DNA from: Priestia megaterium
GTDB taxonomy: Bacteria; Bacillota; Bacilli; Bacillales; Bacillaceae_H
NCBI GenBank assembly: GCA_008180335.1
Contig: VTEF01000002.1
Span: 183,972-247,971, forward strand
Length of the DNA: 64,000 nucleotides
Direction of reading: 5' to 3'
The position numbers and the translations under genes are program-made. Shown piece by piece: positions 16,831 to 26,272 of this stretch; positions within the stretch are counted from its first letter, which is position 1, and each line of letters opens with the position of its first letter. The notes beneath the pieces were generated by a model, which made no database searches, had not been told where the DNA came from, and saw only the letters and a list, made by a program, of their open reading frames with translations.

Positions 16831-17843
16831 TTGGTATTTCCTTTTATTTAACCGACGAATTCGCAGAACAGCGCATTATTGAAGCAAGTAAAAAAGGTGT
16901 GAAGCGAGCATTTACCTCGCTTCACATTCCAGAAGAAAAAGGAGACTTGGCAAACCGAGCAAAACAATTGCTGAAAACAGCAAAAGAAAACGGTATTCAG
17001 GTTTACGCCGATGTGTCGATGAACACACCAAAGCATTTAGGAATTGAAAGCCTTGAAGAATTAATTTCGCTAGGAGTAGCGGGGATCCGCCTTGATGATG
17101 CTTTTGACGGTGATACCATTTTGCATCTTGCTGCCCATTTTCAGATTGCCATTAATGCCAGCACCGTATTAGAAAGAGAACTTCAAGCATTAGTGGAAGC
17201 AGGGCTTGATTGTGAAAAAATCATTGCTTGGCATAATTTTTATCCGCGCAGTGAGACGGGGTTAGCGGAAGAATTCTTTTTAAAACAAGGCAAGTTATTT
17301 AAACGCTGTAACATTCCGGTCTGTGCGTATGTACCAGGAAGAGGAGAAAAACGAGGGCCTCTTTTTGAAGGACTTCCCACTTTGGAGAAGCACCGACATA
17401 TTGATCCGTTTCTAGCTGCTGTAGAATTAGACCGCTATGGAATCAACGATGTGTATATTGGAGATCCCGATCCCGGGGAGATGCTTTTAGAACAGCTTGT
17501 AAAATTTGATCAAGATCGGATTTTACCTATCCGCATCCAGTCAGCAGTTTTACAGGCAGGAAATTATCGGATTCGTCCAGATCTTGCACGAGATGTTATT
17601 CGTTTGCAGGATACTCGATGTGCAGAACCAGTACCTCCATTCAATACGATAAACCGAAGCAAAGGTTCAGTGACAATGGATAATGATTTATATGGCCGCT
17701 ACCGGGGAGAACTGCAGATTGCGCTCTGCGATTTACCAGCTGATAAGCGAGTCAATGTAGTAGGAGAAGTTATTCCGCAGGACATACCGCTTCTATCAAT
17801 GGTTCAGCCAGGACAAACAATCGAAATTAAAACAGTCGACTAA
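16827..17843 (+). CDS. mupG: 6-phospho-N-acetylmuramidase MupG (DUF871)
   Basis: The 338-residue protein is a DUF871 family member: a TIM barrel (residues 1-235) with an N-terminal GISFYL strand, ADVSMNTP, GIRLDDAF and AWHNFYPR signatures, and a C-terminal cyclophilin-like domain (VPPFNTINRSKGSVTMDNDLYG on). In S. aureus MupG cleaves MurNAc-6P-GlcNAc inside the cell. The TTG start overlaps the murP stop, with GGGGAG as ribosome binding site, so MurP import and MupG cleavage are coupled. B. subtilis has amiE rather than mupG in its mur operon, so this locus is a hybrid of the two schemes. Confidence 0.88.
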   Translation: MIGISFYLTDEFAEQRIIEASKKGVKRAFTSLHIPEEKGDLANRAKQLLKTAKENGIQVYADVSMNTPKHLGIESLEELISLGVAGIRLDDAFDGDTILHLAAHFQIAINASTVLERELQALVEAGLDCEKIIAWHNFYPRSETGLAEEFFLKQGKLFKRCNIPVCAYVPGRGEKRGPLFEGLPTLEKHRHIDPFLAAVELDRYGINDVYIGDPDPGEMLLEQLVKFDQDRILPIRIQSAVLQAGNYRIRPDLARDVIRLQDTRCAEPVPPFNTINRSKGSVTMDNDLYGRYRGELQIALCDLPADKRVNVVGEVIPQDIPLLSMVQPGQTIEIKTVD

Positions 17844-18053
17844 GTTTTATGCAACACTGTACGGCTATAACAGGTGAGCAAAGTATAAACATGATTCACT
17901 CAAGATCTATTAGAGATTGTAAGCCTGCAAAAATGTGAAGATATGCAGTGAAAATAACACCATGACACAGTACATAACGAGTCTAGATCAATACAGTGCA
18001 TCCAGGTTTTAGTGCCTGTTGAAATGCAATAAAAAGGGATGGGGGAGTTTCAT

Positions 18054-19316
18054 ATGAAAAAATGGTTTGCTTTAGCAGCCGTTTTTGTTTTAGTGCTAAC
18101 TTCATTTTCAGCCGTTACAGCATCGGATATAAATGCCAAAGAACGAAAAGACAGAGGTCACGGCAAGCAGTTTAAGTTAGGAGTAGAGGTATTGCTTGAA
18201 GATCAAGCTGATTTATTAAAAGAGAAAAAAGTTGGTTTAATTACGAACCCGACAGGTGTAGATCAGCAATTAAACAGCATTGTTGATTTGTTTCATCATC
18301 ACCCGGATTTTGAGTTAGTTTCCTTGTATGGACCTGAACATGGTGTGCGAGGAGATGCGCAGGCAGGACAGCATGTCGAGTTTTATATCGATGAAAAAAC
18401 GGGTCTTCCTGTATACAGTCTGTATGGGCCGACAAAGAAACCAACACCTGAAATGTTAAAGGATGTAGAGGTATTAGTCTTTGATATCCAAGATGTCGGA
18501 ACCCGTTTTTACACCTATATTTACACAATGGCTTATGCGATGGAAGCAGCAAAAGAAAATAATATTCCCTTTATTGTTTTAGACAGACCGAATCCTCAAG
18601 GCGGAGAAAAAGTTGAAGGACCTGTATTAGAAGAAGGTTATTCTTCTTTTGTCGGCATGTATCCGATTCCGATCCGACACGGAATGACAGTAGGAGAATT
18701 AGCTCAATTATTTAACAAAGAATTTGAGATCAACGCTGATTTAACTGTTGTCAAGATGAAAGGCTGGAAAAGGTCAATGTATTATGATGACCTTCCGCTT
18801 GAATGGGTGTCTCCTTCGCCGAACATGCCAACAGTCGATACAGCCATCGTCTATCCTGGTGCATCTTTATTTGAAGGAACAAATATCTCTGAAGGACGGG
18901 GAACAACAAAGCCATTTGAAACAATCGGCGCTCCGTTTATTAATGGAACTGAACTTGCTGAAAAGTTAAATAAGCTTAAGCTGCCTGGCGTTACATTCCG
19001 GCCTTCCTATTTCACGCCATCTTTTTCAAAGCACAGCGGAAAACTTTCAGGCGGTGTTCAAATTCACGTGACAGACCGAAACGCGTATAGGCCAGTGGAA
19101 ACAGGAGTTGTTTTAGTAAAAGCGATTCATGATATGTATCCAAATGAGTTTGTGTTTAACGTCGGGAATAAACCATTTTTTGATTTGTTAATCGGTAACG
19201 CCTGGGTGAGAGAAGAGGTTGAAAAAGGCACATCGGTAGAAGCGATTCAGCAAAGATGGCAAAAAGATTTTCAAACTTTCAAAGTAACTCGAAAAGCATA
19301 TTTGCTCTATAAATAA
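18054..19316 (+). CDS. namZ: Secreted exo-beta-N-acetylmuramidase NamZ (DUF1343)
   Basis: The 420-residue protein has a signal peptide (MKKWFALAAVFVLVLTSFSA) with cleavage near VTAS, then the DUF1343 fold: GLITNPTGVD, SLYGPEHGVRGDAQAG, DIQDVGTRFYTYIY, FIVLDRPNPQGG and PSPNMPTV. NamZ (B. subtilis YbbC) removes MurNAc from the non-reducing end of peptidoglycan chains. The ATG at 18054 has GGGGGAG upstream; an earlier in-frame ATG at 18039 lies inside that site. The 210 bases after mupG hold no hairpin, so it may share the transcript. Confidence 0.92.
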   Translation: MKKWFALAAVFVLVLTSFSAVTASDINAKERKDRGHGKQFKLGVEVLLEDQADLLKEKKVGLITNPTGVDQQLNSIVDLFHHHPDFELVSLYGPEHGVRGDAQAGQHVEFYIDEKTGLPVYSLYGPTKKPTPEMLKDVEVLVFDIQDVGTRFYTYIYTMAYAMEAAKENNIPFIVLDRPNPQGGEKVEGPVLEEGYSSFVGMYPIPIRHGMTVGELAQLFNKEFEINADLTVVKMKGWKRSMYYDDLPLEWVSPSPNMPTVDTAIVYPGASLFEGTNISEGRGTTKPFETIGAPFINGTELAEKLNKLKLPGVTFRPSYFTPSFSKHSGKLSGGVQIHVTDRNAYRPVETGVVLVKAIHDMYPNEFVFNVGNKPFFDLLIGNAWVREEVEKGTSVEAIQQRWQKDFQTFKVTRKAYLLYK

Positions 19317-19343
19317 ACGTTTTATAGCCTGGAGGAAGAAACG

Positions 19344-21281
19344 ATGAAAAAGAAAAATTTACTGTCGGTTGGTTTAGCAGTGACATTAGCGACTACTAGT
19401 TTTATTCCCTTTACAGCGAAAAATGTTTCAGCCGAATCGACGAGGATTCCGCAAGTAGAACAAATTGTAAATGAGATGACGCTAGAAGAAAAAGTAGGGC
19501 AAATGCTAATGCCTGACTTTAGAAATTGGAAAAAACAAGGTGAATCAAAAGCGACTGGGTTTACAGTAATGAATGATGAAGTCGGGAGCATCATTAAAAA
19601 ATATCATTTAGGCGGTGTGATTTTATTCGCTGAGAATGTTGTAGATACCGAGCAAACTGTACGGCTCGTTGATGGATTGCAAAAATCGAGTGAAGATATC
19701 CCCCTGCTTATGACCATTGACCAAGAAGGAGGAATTGTCACACGGCTGCAATCAGGGGCAAACTTGCCTGGAAATATGGCAATTGGTGCTACGAGAAGTG
19801 AAAAAAATGCCTATCAAACCGGCGACATCATTGGGAAAGAACTGAATGCACTCGGAATTAATGTTAACTTTGCACCGGTGTTTGATGTGAACAATAATCC
19901 AAGCAATCCAGTCATTGGTGTTCGTTCGTTTAGTTCAAATCCAGAATTAGTAGCCAAGCTTGGGGTACAGACGATGAAAGGGCTGCAAAAGCAAAATGTT
20001 GCAGCAGCAGCCAAGCATTTCCCTGGACATGGAGACACAGCTGTCGATAGCCATTATGGTTTGCCTTTAGTGAATCATGATAAAGCCCGCTTGCATGAAG
20101 TAGAGCTATATCCATTTAAAAAAGCAATTGAATCAGGTGTAGACATGATCATGACAGCCCACGTTCAATTCCCAGCTTTTGATGATACGACATATATTAG
20201 TCAAAAAGATGGTCAAGAAATTATGGTTCCTGCTACTTTATCATGTAAGATTATGACTGACCTTTTACGTGATGAACTAGGATATGACGGGGTCATTGTG
20301 ACAGATGCTTTAAATATGAAGGCAGTAGCCGACAATTTCGGACAAGAAGAAGCTGTTGTGATGGCAATTAATGCAGGCGTAGATATAGCCTTAATGCCAG
20401 CTCAAGTAAATTCCTTAGAGATGGAAAAGAATTTAGAAAGTGTATATAACACTGTTGTTGAAGCTGTTAAAGACGGGGAAATTCCGATGGAAGAAATCGA
20501 TGATTCAGTTGAACGTATAATTGAATTGAAAATAGACCGAGGAATTTACCAGCCTGAATCAACACCGCTTCACGAAAAAATTGAAGATGCACTCAAAACA
20601 GTTGGCAACGAAAAACATGTAACAGCAGAAGAGAAAATGGCGAAACAAGCGGTTACTTTATTAAAAAACGAAGAGAAAGTACTTCCGTTAAAACCGAAAA
20701 AAGATCAGAAAGTTTTGCTTCTCGCACCATATGATTATCAAATCGAAGCAATGGAAAGAACGATTCAGCAGTTAGCAGACAAGAAGCGAATCAAGCCTGT
20801 GCAAGTAGAAAGTGTAGAGTTTTACGGAAAAACATTCACAGAAGATGTAAAGAAAAAAATTGATGAAGCTGATTATGTCATTACCGGTTCCTACGTAGTG
20901 AAAAATGACCCTGCTGTTAATGATGGTGTCATTGATGATACGGTACAAGATGAAGCGAAATGGGCAACAGATTTTCCGAGAGCAGCGATGAACTATGCGC
21001 AGGATAAGGATAAAAAGTTTGTATTAATGAGCCTTCGCAATCCGTATGATGTTGCAAACTTTGAAGAAGCGAAAGCTGTATTAGCTGTTTATGGGTTTAA
21101 AGGGTATACAGATGGCCGTTTCCGTCAGCCTAATATTCCGGCAGGCATGTATACAATATTCGGGGTTTCAAAGCCGCAAGGGAAACTGCCTGTGGATATT
21201 CCGTCTGTCACAAACCCTGATCAAACACTATATAAGTATGGCTATGGTTTAAATATAAGAAACGGAAAACCGTTAAAATAA
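19344..21281 (+). CDS. nagZ: Secreted beta-N-acetylglucosaminidase NagZ (GH3)
   Basis: This 645-residue GH3 enzyme has a signal peptide, the (beta/alpha)8 domain with [19 protein letters not shown] and [18 protein letters not shown] (the Asp-His acid/base pair of bacterial NagZ), the nucleophile region [12 protein letters not shown], and a C-terminal alpha/beta domain (residues about 430-640). It removes terminal GlcNAc from muropeptides outside the cell, as B. subtilis NagZ (YbbD) does. It starts 27 bases after namZ, so both act on the cell wall in turn. Confidence 0.95.
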   Translation: MKKKNLLSVGLAVTLATTSFIPFTAKNVSAESTRIPQVEQIVNEMTLEEKVGQMLMPDFRNWKKQGESKATGFTVMNDEVGSIIKKYHLGGVILFAENVVDTEQTVRLVDGLQKSSEDIPLLMTIDQEGGIVTRLQSGANLPGNMAIGATRSEKNAYQTGDIIGKELNALGINVNFAPVFDVNNNPSNPVIGVRSFSSNPELVAKLGVQTMKGLQKQNVAAAAKHFPGHGDTAVDSHYGLPLVNHDKARLHEVELYPFKKAIESGVDMIMTAHVQFPAFDDTTYISQKDGQEIMVPATLSCKIMTDLLRDELGYDGVIVTDALNMKAVADNFGQEEAVVMAINAGVDIALMPAQVNSLEMEKNLESVYNTVVEAVKDGEIPMEEIDDSVERIIELKIDRGIYQPESTPLHEKIEDALKTVGNEKHVTAEEKMAKQAVTLLKNEEKVLPLKPKKDQKVLLLAPYDYQIEAMERTIQQLADKKRIKPVQVESVEFYGKTFTEDVKKKIDEADYVITGSYVVKNDPAVNDGVIDDTVQDEAKWATDFPRAAMNYAQDKDKKFVLMSLRNPYDVANFEEAKAVLAVYGFKGYTDGRFRQPNIPAGMYTIFGVSKPQGKLPVDIPSVTNPDQTLYKYGYGLNIRNGKPLK

Positions 21282-21334
21282 AGGAAAGCTGTTACCTTCC
21301 TTGATTAGTAACTTAATGAATTAGGCAAGCTCAA

Positions 21335-21370
21335 TAAAAAACCGTTTTACATTTGTAAAACGGTTTTTTA
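21335..21370 (+). terminator. Bidirectional terminator after nagZ
   Basis: AAAAAACCGTTTTAC-ATTT-GTAAAACGGTTTTTT is a perfect stem with A and T tracts. It also ends the convergent tetR-type gene. Confidence 0.93.
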
Positions 21371-22267
21371 TTCTAAATCTTTTAGGTAATCTTGGATGAG
21401 TGTTTGCAATGTTCTTAATTTGGACTGTTCAGCTAAAGAGCTTTGATTTAATGAATGGATTGCGCTTTCAAGAATAAATTTGCGCGGAAATGGCTGATGA
21501 ATGACTTCTTCTTGAATAAAATCTAATAGTTCAGTAAGCTTTTGGTTTTCAGTTTTTGTTAAAGATTTTTTGTCTTTGGCTTTTTTTAGCGTAATAATAC
21601 AATCTGTTATTTGCTGCTCAAGCGTTTTAGTTTCATTCTCACATCGAGGAACCCACTTTTTAAGCAGAGAAGGGTCTAAGAGCTGAGCATTCGTTTGTGA
21701 GACTTCATTCACCATGTGCACTAATCGCTCGACACTATAGCGAATGACCTTTCTTGGATCAATATTATTATTACGTGCCATAAAATTATAGTGAAAATTA
21801 CGATGCAAGATGCCTAAAAACATAATCGCGCAATCAAAAAGATACGGTTTTTTATCTTCACCAAATATATCAATAAACCGATTATAATACCATTGCAATT
21901 CAAAAAGTTGGGTTTTTTTGATGTGCTCTTTTAAATCAGGGTCATTTGAAAAAAACACTTCTTCGAATAATGTAAACAATTTGTTTTGATGATGTGTTTG
22001 CATTTGAAGTTCAATTTGCTGAATAAATATTTCAAGATCTGAAAGCTTTTGACCAATTAATAAATTGTTGCGCTTTTTCTCTAAATCTTGATAAAGCCAT
22101 TTGAAAATTTCAATTACTAATTCATTTTTTGATGAAAAATAGTTGTAAAAGGTGCCTTTAGAAATTCCGCTGTCTTCTAAAATATCTTGTATAGAGGTTG
22201 CTTGGAACCCTTTTTCAATAAACAGCTGATGAGCATTTTTAAGAACATGTTGTTTTCGTTTATTCAT
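21368..22267 (-). CDS. TetR-family repressor of the adjacent efflux pump
   Basis: The protein (about 299 residues) has an N-terminal TetR helix-turn-helix (LFIEKGFQATSIQDILEDSGISKGTFYNYFSSKNEL). Its C-terminal region is long for the family, usually about 200 residues, with an extra helical, lysine-rich end from about residue 200. AGGTGAT supports ATG 22267 rather than the GTG nine bases upstream. It is divergent from a DHA2 pump and a 17-bp palindrome lies 22 bases before its start, so it probably represses both genes and releases on a toxic ligand. Confidence 0.88.
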   Translation of the reverse strand: MNKRKQHVLKNAHQLFIEKGFQATSIQDILEDSGISKGTFYNYFSSKNELVIEIFKWLYQDLEKKRNNLLIGQKLSDLEIFIQQIELQMQTHHQNKLFTLFEEVFFSNDPDLKEHIKKTQLFELQWYYNRFIDIFGEDKKPYLFDCAIMFLGILHRNFHYNFMARNNNIDPRKVIRYSVERLVHMVNEVSQTNAQLLDPSLLKKWVPRCENETKTLEQQITDCIITLKKAKDKKSLTKTENQKLTELLDFIQEEVIHQPFPRKFILESAIHSLNQSSLAEQSKLRTLQTLIQDYLKDLE

Positions 22268-22288
22268 GTTTATCACCTAGAAAATAAA

Positions 22289-22305
22289 TTAGACTGACTG
22301 TCTAA
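22289..22305. promoter_or_regulatory. TetR-type palindromic operator
   Basis: TTAGAC-TGACT-GTCTAA is a perfect 17-bp palindrome in the divergent tetR/pump interval. Confidence 0.75.
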
Positions 22306-22363
22306 AAAATATATTACAGTATGATAAGCTTTTACACAAATCCTTTTATTTTAAAGGGTTTTT

Positions 22364-22439
22364 TTGTTGCAAAAAATGAACTAAAGGTATAATATACGTT
22401 ATGTGGAATATGTGTATAAAAAAATGAACTGAAAGTTCA
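22364..22439 (+). promoter_or_regulatory. Efflux pump promoter and second inverted repeat
   Basis: TTGTTG (22364-22369), an 18-bp spacer and TATAAT (22388-22393) form the pump promoter. TGAACT-GAA-AGTTCA (22425-22439) is a perfect inverted repeat just before the ribosome binding site, possibly a second regulatory site unlike the first palindrome. Confidence 0.6.
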
Positions 22440-22451
22440 ATAGGAGGAACA

Positions 22452-23960
22452 ATGGTGCAGTCTATTGATTTTATAAAAAAACCACCGTACGGAATGATTG
22501 CTATTTTATTAATTGGTGCATTTATTTCCTTGTTAAATGAAACGCTGCTGAATGTAGCATTACCATCCATCAAAACGGACTTAGATGTAACAATGTCGAC
22601 TGTACAGTGGTTATCGACAGGATACATGCTTGTAAATGGAATTATGATTCCAACGACAGCCTTTTTAATTCAGCGCTATTCGGTTCGAGGTCTCTTTTTA
22701 ACAGCAATGCTTTTATTTACGACCGGAACCATTTTAGCAGGAGCAGCACCTGTGTTTTCAATCTTATTAACAGCACGAATGATTCAAGCATCTGGAGCAG
22801 CGATTATGATGCCGCTTTTAATGAACGTACTGTTAACAAACTTTCCAATTGAAAAACGTGGTGCAGCAATGGGGATTTTTGGGTTAGTTATGATCTTCGC
22901 GCCAGCGATTGGACCAACTTTGTCAGGATGGCTAATTGAGCACTTTGATTGGAGAATGCTGTTCCATCTTGTAACACCGATTGCGGTGCTTGTTTTAGTT
23001 TTAGCGTTTATTTTATTAAAAGATCAAAAAGAAAAAGTAAATATTAATCTGGACTTTCTATCGCTTGTTTTGTCAACATTAGGATTTGGCGGATTATTGT
23101 ACGGATTTAGTTCTGCTGGAGATAAAGGATGGGATTCGCCAGAAGTGTACGGAACGATTATTGTTGGTGTGATTTCATTGATTCTATTTATTGTCCGCCA
23201 ATTTAAGCTTGATACACCAATGCTTGAATTCCGTATCTTTAAATATCCGATGTTTGCTTTATCATCAGCCATTTCAATCGTTATTACAATGGCATTATTT
23301 TCAGCAATGTTGTTAATGCCGCTTTATGTTCAAACAGTTCGCGGGATTTCACCGCTTGATTCAGGCTTGTTAATGTTGCCGGGGGCACTTGTAATGGGTG
23401 TGATGTCGCCAATTACAGGAAAGCTTTTTGATAAATTCGGCGCTCGTACTCTCGCTGTAATAGGGTTAACGATTACGGCTGTTACAACATACTTTTTTAG
23501 CCATTTGTCATTAACAACAACATATACAGAGCTCATTATTCTTTACACGATTCGGATGTTTGGAATGTCGATGGTGATGATGCCGGTTATGACCAACGGG
23601 CTAAACCAATTGCCAGCTCAATTTAATCCGCATGGCACAGCCATGAATAATACGCTGCAGCAAGTATCTGGTGCGATTGGGTCAGCACTTCTTGTCACAG
23701 TGATGTCAAACCGCACTGAATTTCATGCAAAAGAATTGGCAGATGCAGCTATGCAAAATGCAACAGCAGCTCCAACGGCTGACATGCAGCATCAATTAGG
23801 AATGCAAGCAATGGTGCAGGGGATTAACGATTCATTTGCAATTTCTGTTGTACTGTTAATCGTTGCCTTACTTCTTTCATTGTTCATGAAGCGCGTAACG
23901 CCTATAGAAGCGAATCATGCAATGAAAAAGCCGATTGGAAATAAACAGTTTGCGAAGTAA
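22452..23960 (+). CDS. DHA2-family (14-helix) multidrug efflux MFS transporter
   Basis: The 502-residue protein has about 14 membrane helices. It carries the DHA2 motifs NVALPSIKTDL and WLSTGYMLV in helices 1-2, motif C AIGPTLSGWLIEHFDWRMLF in helix 5, and the late NTLQQVSGAIGSALL. This is the EmrB/QacA-type drug:proton antiporter class, like LmrB of B. subtilis, which is also controlled by a TetR protein. AGGAGG precedes ATG 22452. The drug range cannot be read from sequence. Confidence 0.9.
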   Translation: MVQSIDFIKKPPYGMIAILLIGAFISLLNETLLNVALPSIKTDLDVTMSTVQWLSTGYMLVNGIMIPTTAFLIQRYSVRGLFLTAMLLFTTGTILAGAAPVFSILLTARMIQASGAAIMMPLLMNVLLTNFPIEKRGAAMGIFGLVMIFAPAIGPTLSGWLIEHFDWRMLFHLVTPIAVLVLVLAFILLKDQKEKVNINLDFLSLVLSTLGFGGLLYGFSSAGDKGWDSPEVYGTIIVGVISLILFIVRQFKLDTPMLEFRIFKYPMFALSSAISIVITMALFSAMLLMPLYVQTVRGISPLDSGLLMLPGALVMGVMSPITGKLFDKFGARTLAVIGLTITAVTTYFFSHLSLTTTYTELIILYTIRMFGMSMVMMPVMTNGLNQLPAQFNPHGTAMNNTLQQVSGAIGSALLVTVMSNRTEFHAKELADAAMQNATAAPTADMQHQLGMQAMVQGINDSFAISVVLLIVALLLSLFMKRVTPIEANHAMKKPIGNKQFAK

Positions 23961-23975
23961 AACGTTCATAACGAA

Positions 23976-24015
23976 TAAAAGACCAACACTTAAAGTAAAG
24001 TGCTGGTCTTTTTTA
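23976..24015 (+). terminator. Bidirectional terminator
   Basis: AAAAGACCAACACTT pairs with AAGTGCTGGTCTTTT, with T6 on the plus strand; it also covers the convergent Rieske gene stop. Confidence 0.9.
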
Positions 24016-25065
24016 ACTTGTGTAAACAAAGCTTAATCCCATCTTTTTAAGCAGTTTTCGATATGCAATGGATGTTTGATCAGCCATAATGTGAGCTTCC
24101 ATTTGGAGGTCTAAAGGCAAGTCTTCCGGCTTTTGGTTTTCTACCATTTCACGGTCTTCATCAAAGACGCGCAAGTTGAACTCGTATACACCTTCTACAG
24201 GCAAATCTTTATCAAAATTTCTTGCAATCGGTACAAAGAGTCGCGTCTGGCGTGCTGATATTGGACAAACAGCATTCATAATCCACAATTGGCCACCCTC
24301 AGGAAAGTATACTTTTAACGTGGCTGTAAAAGGAGGATATACATCGAATACACGGCGCCATTTAAATCCTTCTAGGTTCAGATGGGCCTGTTCTTTTGAG
24401 TAGTTGCTTACAGTGCTGATATATTCTACATTCAATCCATAATCGGTATTTTCTACTTTGTACTTTGGAACAAAGGCATTATTACGATCACCGAATGTTT
24501 CGGTATGGACCCAAGCAAAATGAGCAACATCTAAAAAGCCTTCCATTTGCCGTCCTGCAGAGCCTTTTATGTCAAAGTTTGGACAGACAATTTGCTGAAA
24601 TTCAGGATCTTCCCATGCGTCAAATGAAGGCAGATTTTCCATGTCACCTGTTAATGATGTCCAAACTAATCCAAATCGTTCAATGACAGGGTAGACTGTC
24701 ATGCATAAACGGGGGGAGATGTTTGCATCTGGATGAGCGGGAATCGAGGTGCATTTGCCTTCTGTATTATATCGAAACCCGTGATATGGACAGACAATTT
24801 CATCATCTTCCACCCATCCCATACTAAGAGGCGTACCGCGATGAACACATAAATCTCTGGCTGCTACTAGCTGACCTTTCGTTCGGTATAAAACTAAATT
24901 GACATCTAACAGCGTAACTGCAATTGGTTTCTCGGTTACTTCTGAGCATTGAGCGACTGGATACCAATATTGGGATAAAATCGTCCAGTCTTCTGGATTG
25001 AACGTACAATTTCTTGGGTACGGTGTACTTCTTTTTAATTTTGTCAATGTTGGTTGCTGTTCCAT
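24013..25065 (-). CDS. Rieske non-heme iron oxygenase (VanA/PaO type), orphan
   Basis: The 350-residue protein has a Rieske [2Fe-2S] site, C73-x-H75 and C92-x2-H95 (CPYHGF), and then the mononuclear iron site DVAHFAWVH near residue 180 (D-x2-H-x4-H). This is the aromatic-ring-hydroxylating or demethylating oxygenase architecture. No reductase or ferredoxin gene is adjacent, so electrons must come from a partner elsewhere. AAAGGA precedes the ATG. The substrate is unknown; vanillate-like demethylation or tail hydroxylation are possible. The 290 bases upstream to the tRNA show nothing else. Confidence 0.85.
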   Translation of the reverse strand: MEQQPTLTKLKRSTPYPRNCTFNPEDWTILSQYWYPVAQCSEVTEKPIAVTLLDVNLVLYRTKGQLVAARDLCVHRGTPLSMGWVEDDEIVCPYHGFRYNTEGKCTSIPAHPDANISPRLCMTVYPVIERFGLVWTSLTGDMENLPSFDAWEDPEFQQIVCPNFDIKGSAGRQMEGFLDVAHFAWVHTETFGDRNNAFVPKYKVENTDYGLNVEYISTVSNYSKEQAHLNLEGFKWRRVFDVYPPFTATLKVYFPEGGQLWIMNAVCPISARQTRLFVPIARNFDKDLPVEGVYEFNLRVFDEDREMVENQKPEDLPLDLQMEAHIMADQTSIAYRKLLKKMGLSFVYTS

Positions 25066-25355
25066 TTATCGTCGTCCTTTCTGTCTGCCTGGATTTTTTA
25101 TAAGATTAAATGATTTTTGGAAAATTTTCACTTTTTGTGTTAGGGACTCTTACATAAAACTTAAAAATTGTAAGATTTGCTGAATTTCATTTTGGTAAAC
25201 TGTAGGATGTGTTGAAGGAATTCATAAAATTGAAAAGAACGGAGTGATTTACGGTGATTGTTCTTGCTGAATAGTAACCGGAATCAAATTTTACTTCCTT
25301 ATAAATGAAAAAAAGTTTCTACTTTACATATATTTATGTTATAATTTTCTATGAC

Positions 25356-25428
25356 GCTGGTGTAGCTCAGTAGGTAGAGCACTTGCATGGTAAGCAAGAG
25401 GTCGCAGGTTCGATCCCTGTCGCTAGCA
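25356..25428 (+). tRNA. tRNA-Thr (GGT)
   Basis: A complete 73-base cloverleaf: acceptor GCTGGTG/CGCTAGC, D arm, anticodon stem CTTGC/GCAAG with loop ATGGTAA giving anticodon GGT, and T arm with GTTCGATCC. Discriminator A; CCA is not encoded. TATAAT at 25340-25345 lies 10 bases before it. It is a single tRNA, not in an array. Confidence 0.95.
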
Positions 25429-25456
25429 TAACAGCAAGCAGTAAATCATTTACAGT

Positions 25457-25496
25457 AGAAGAAGCGATCGTACATGTTTACGGTCGCTTCTTTTTG
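25457..25496 (+). terminator. Terminator after tRNA-Thr
   Basis: GAAGCGATCG pairs with CGGTCGCTTC (one wobble), followed by TTTTT. Confidence 0.9.
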
Positions 25497-25600
25497 TCTA
25501 TATGGAACGTGTTGCAATTGAATGCTTTCACATTTGAATGAGCAGTGCTCGGAGATGGAATCTATTTTATCAATTCATTTTAATACAGGAGATTTTTCAA

Positions 25601-26149
25601 GTGAATGCTTATTTAGAGTCATTGCTGCTTTTATATCCAGAGCTAGCAATTTTTATTAGTATTTTTGTAAGTGTTATTATTGGTATACTTGGCGTCATTC
25701 CAAGTGCTTTTTGGACGGCGGTCCACTTAAAAGTATTTGGCGTCCTAGCAGGCACGCTTCTTTTGGTTACAGGAGAAGTTGTAGGGGCAGCTGTGTCATT
25801 TTGGCTATATCGTAAAGGGTTCAACCGGCTCGTAAATGAAAAAGTTCCTTCTTACCCAAAGGTTAAGAAGTTGCTGCATGTCACGGGAAAAGACGCGTTG
25901 CTATTAGTGTTTATTCTGCGATTGCTTCCGTTTGTTCCGTCAAGCATTGTTACATTTTTTGCTGCGGTCGGGAAAATGTCATTTGCTGTATTTATCACTG
26001 CAAGTATACTTGGAAAAATCCCTGCACTGGCAATTGAAATTTATGCGGTGTATCAAGTGGTTTCGTTGACGAAAGAAGGACAAATGATCTTAGGCGGTTT
26101 ATTGATCTGTCTTATTTTATATATATGGAAGAAATCAAGGGAAAAATAA
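25601..26149 (+). CDS. TVP38/TMEM64 (VTT-domain) membrane protein
   Basis: The product of about 182 residues has five to six hydrophobic segments and the VTT/SNARE-associated core: GVIPSAFWTAVHLKVFG, LLLVTGEVVGAAVSFWLYR, and LLVFILRLLPFVPSSIVTFFAAV with the conserved RLLP-P turn. DedA/TVP38 proteins are thought to move lipids or undecaprenyl phosphate across the membrane. AGGAGAT at 7 bp supports GTG 25601 over an upstream in-frame ATG at 25538. It is unlinked by function to its neighbours. Confidence 0.8.
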   Translation: MNAYLESLLLLYPELAIFISIFVSVIIGILGVIPSAFWTAVHLKVFGVLAGTLLLVTGEVVGAAVSFWLYRKGFNRLVNEKVPSYPKVKKLLHVTGKDALLLVFILRLLPFVPSSIVTFFAAVGKMSFAVFITASILGKIPALAIEIYAVYQVVSLTKEGQMILGGLLICLILYIWKKSREK

Positions 26150-26272
26150 AAGGCAGCAAGAGGAATGCTAAAGCTTTAACGAAAGCAGAAAACTGTAAAA
26201 AGAGGTTTTATTTCCGTTTATAATAGGTATACATAGTTAAGGCGAAAAACTGAATGAGGAGTGCAAATTGAA

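Noticed and set aside
25356..25428. tRNA-Thr as an attachment site for an integrated element
   Set aside because: No integrase, no direct repeat of the tRNA 3' end was seen nearby, and flanking genes are ordinary.
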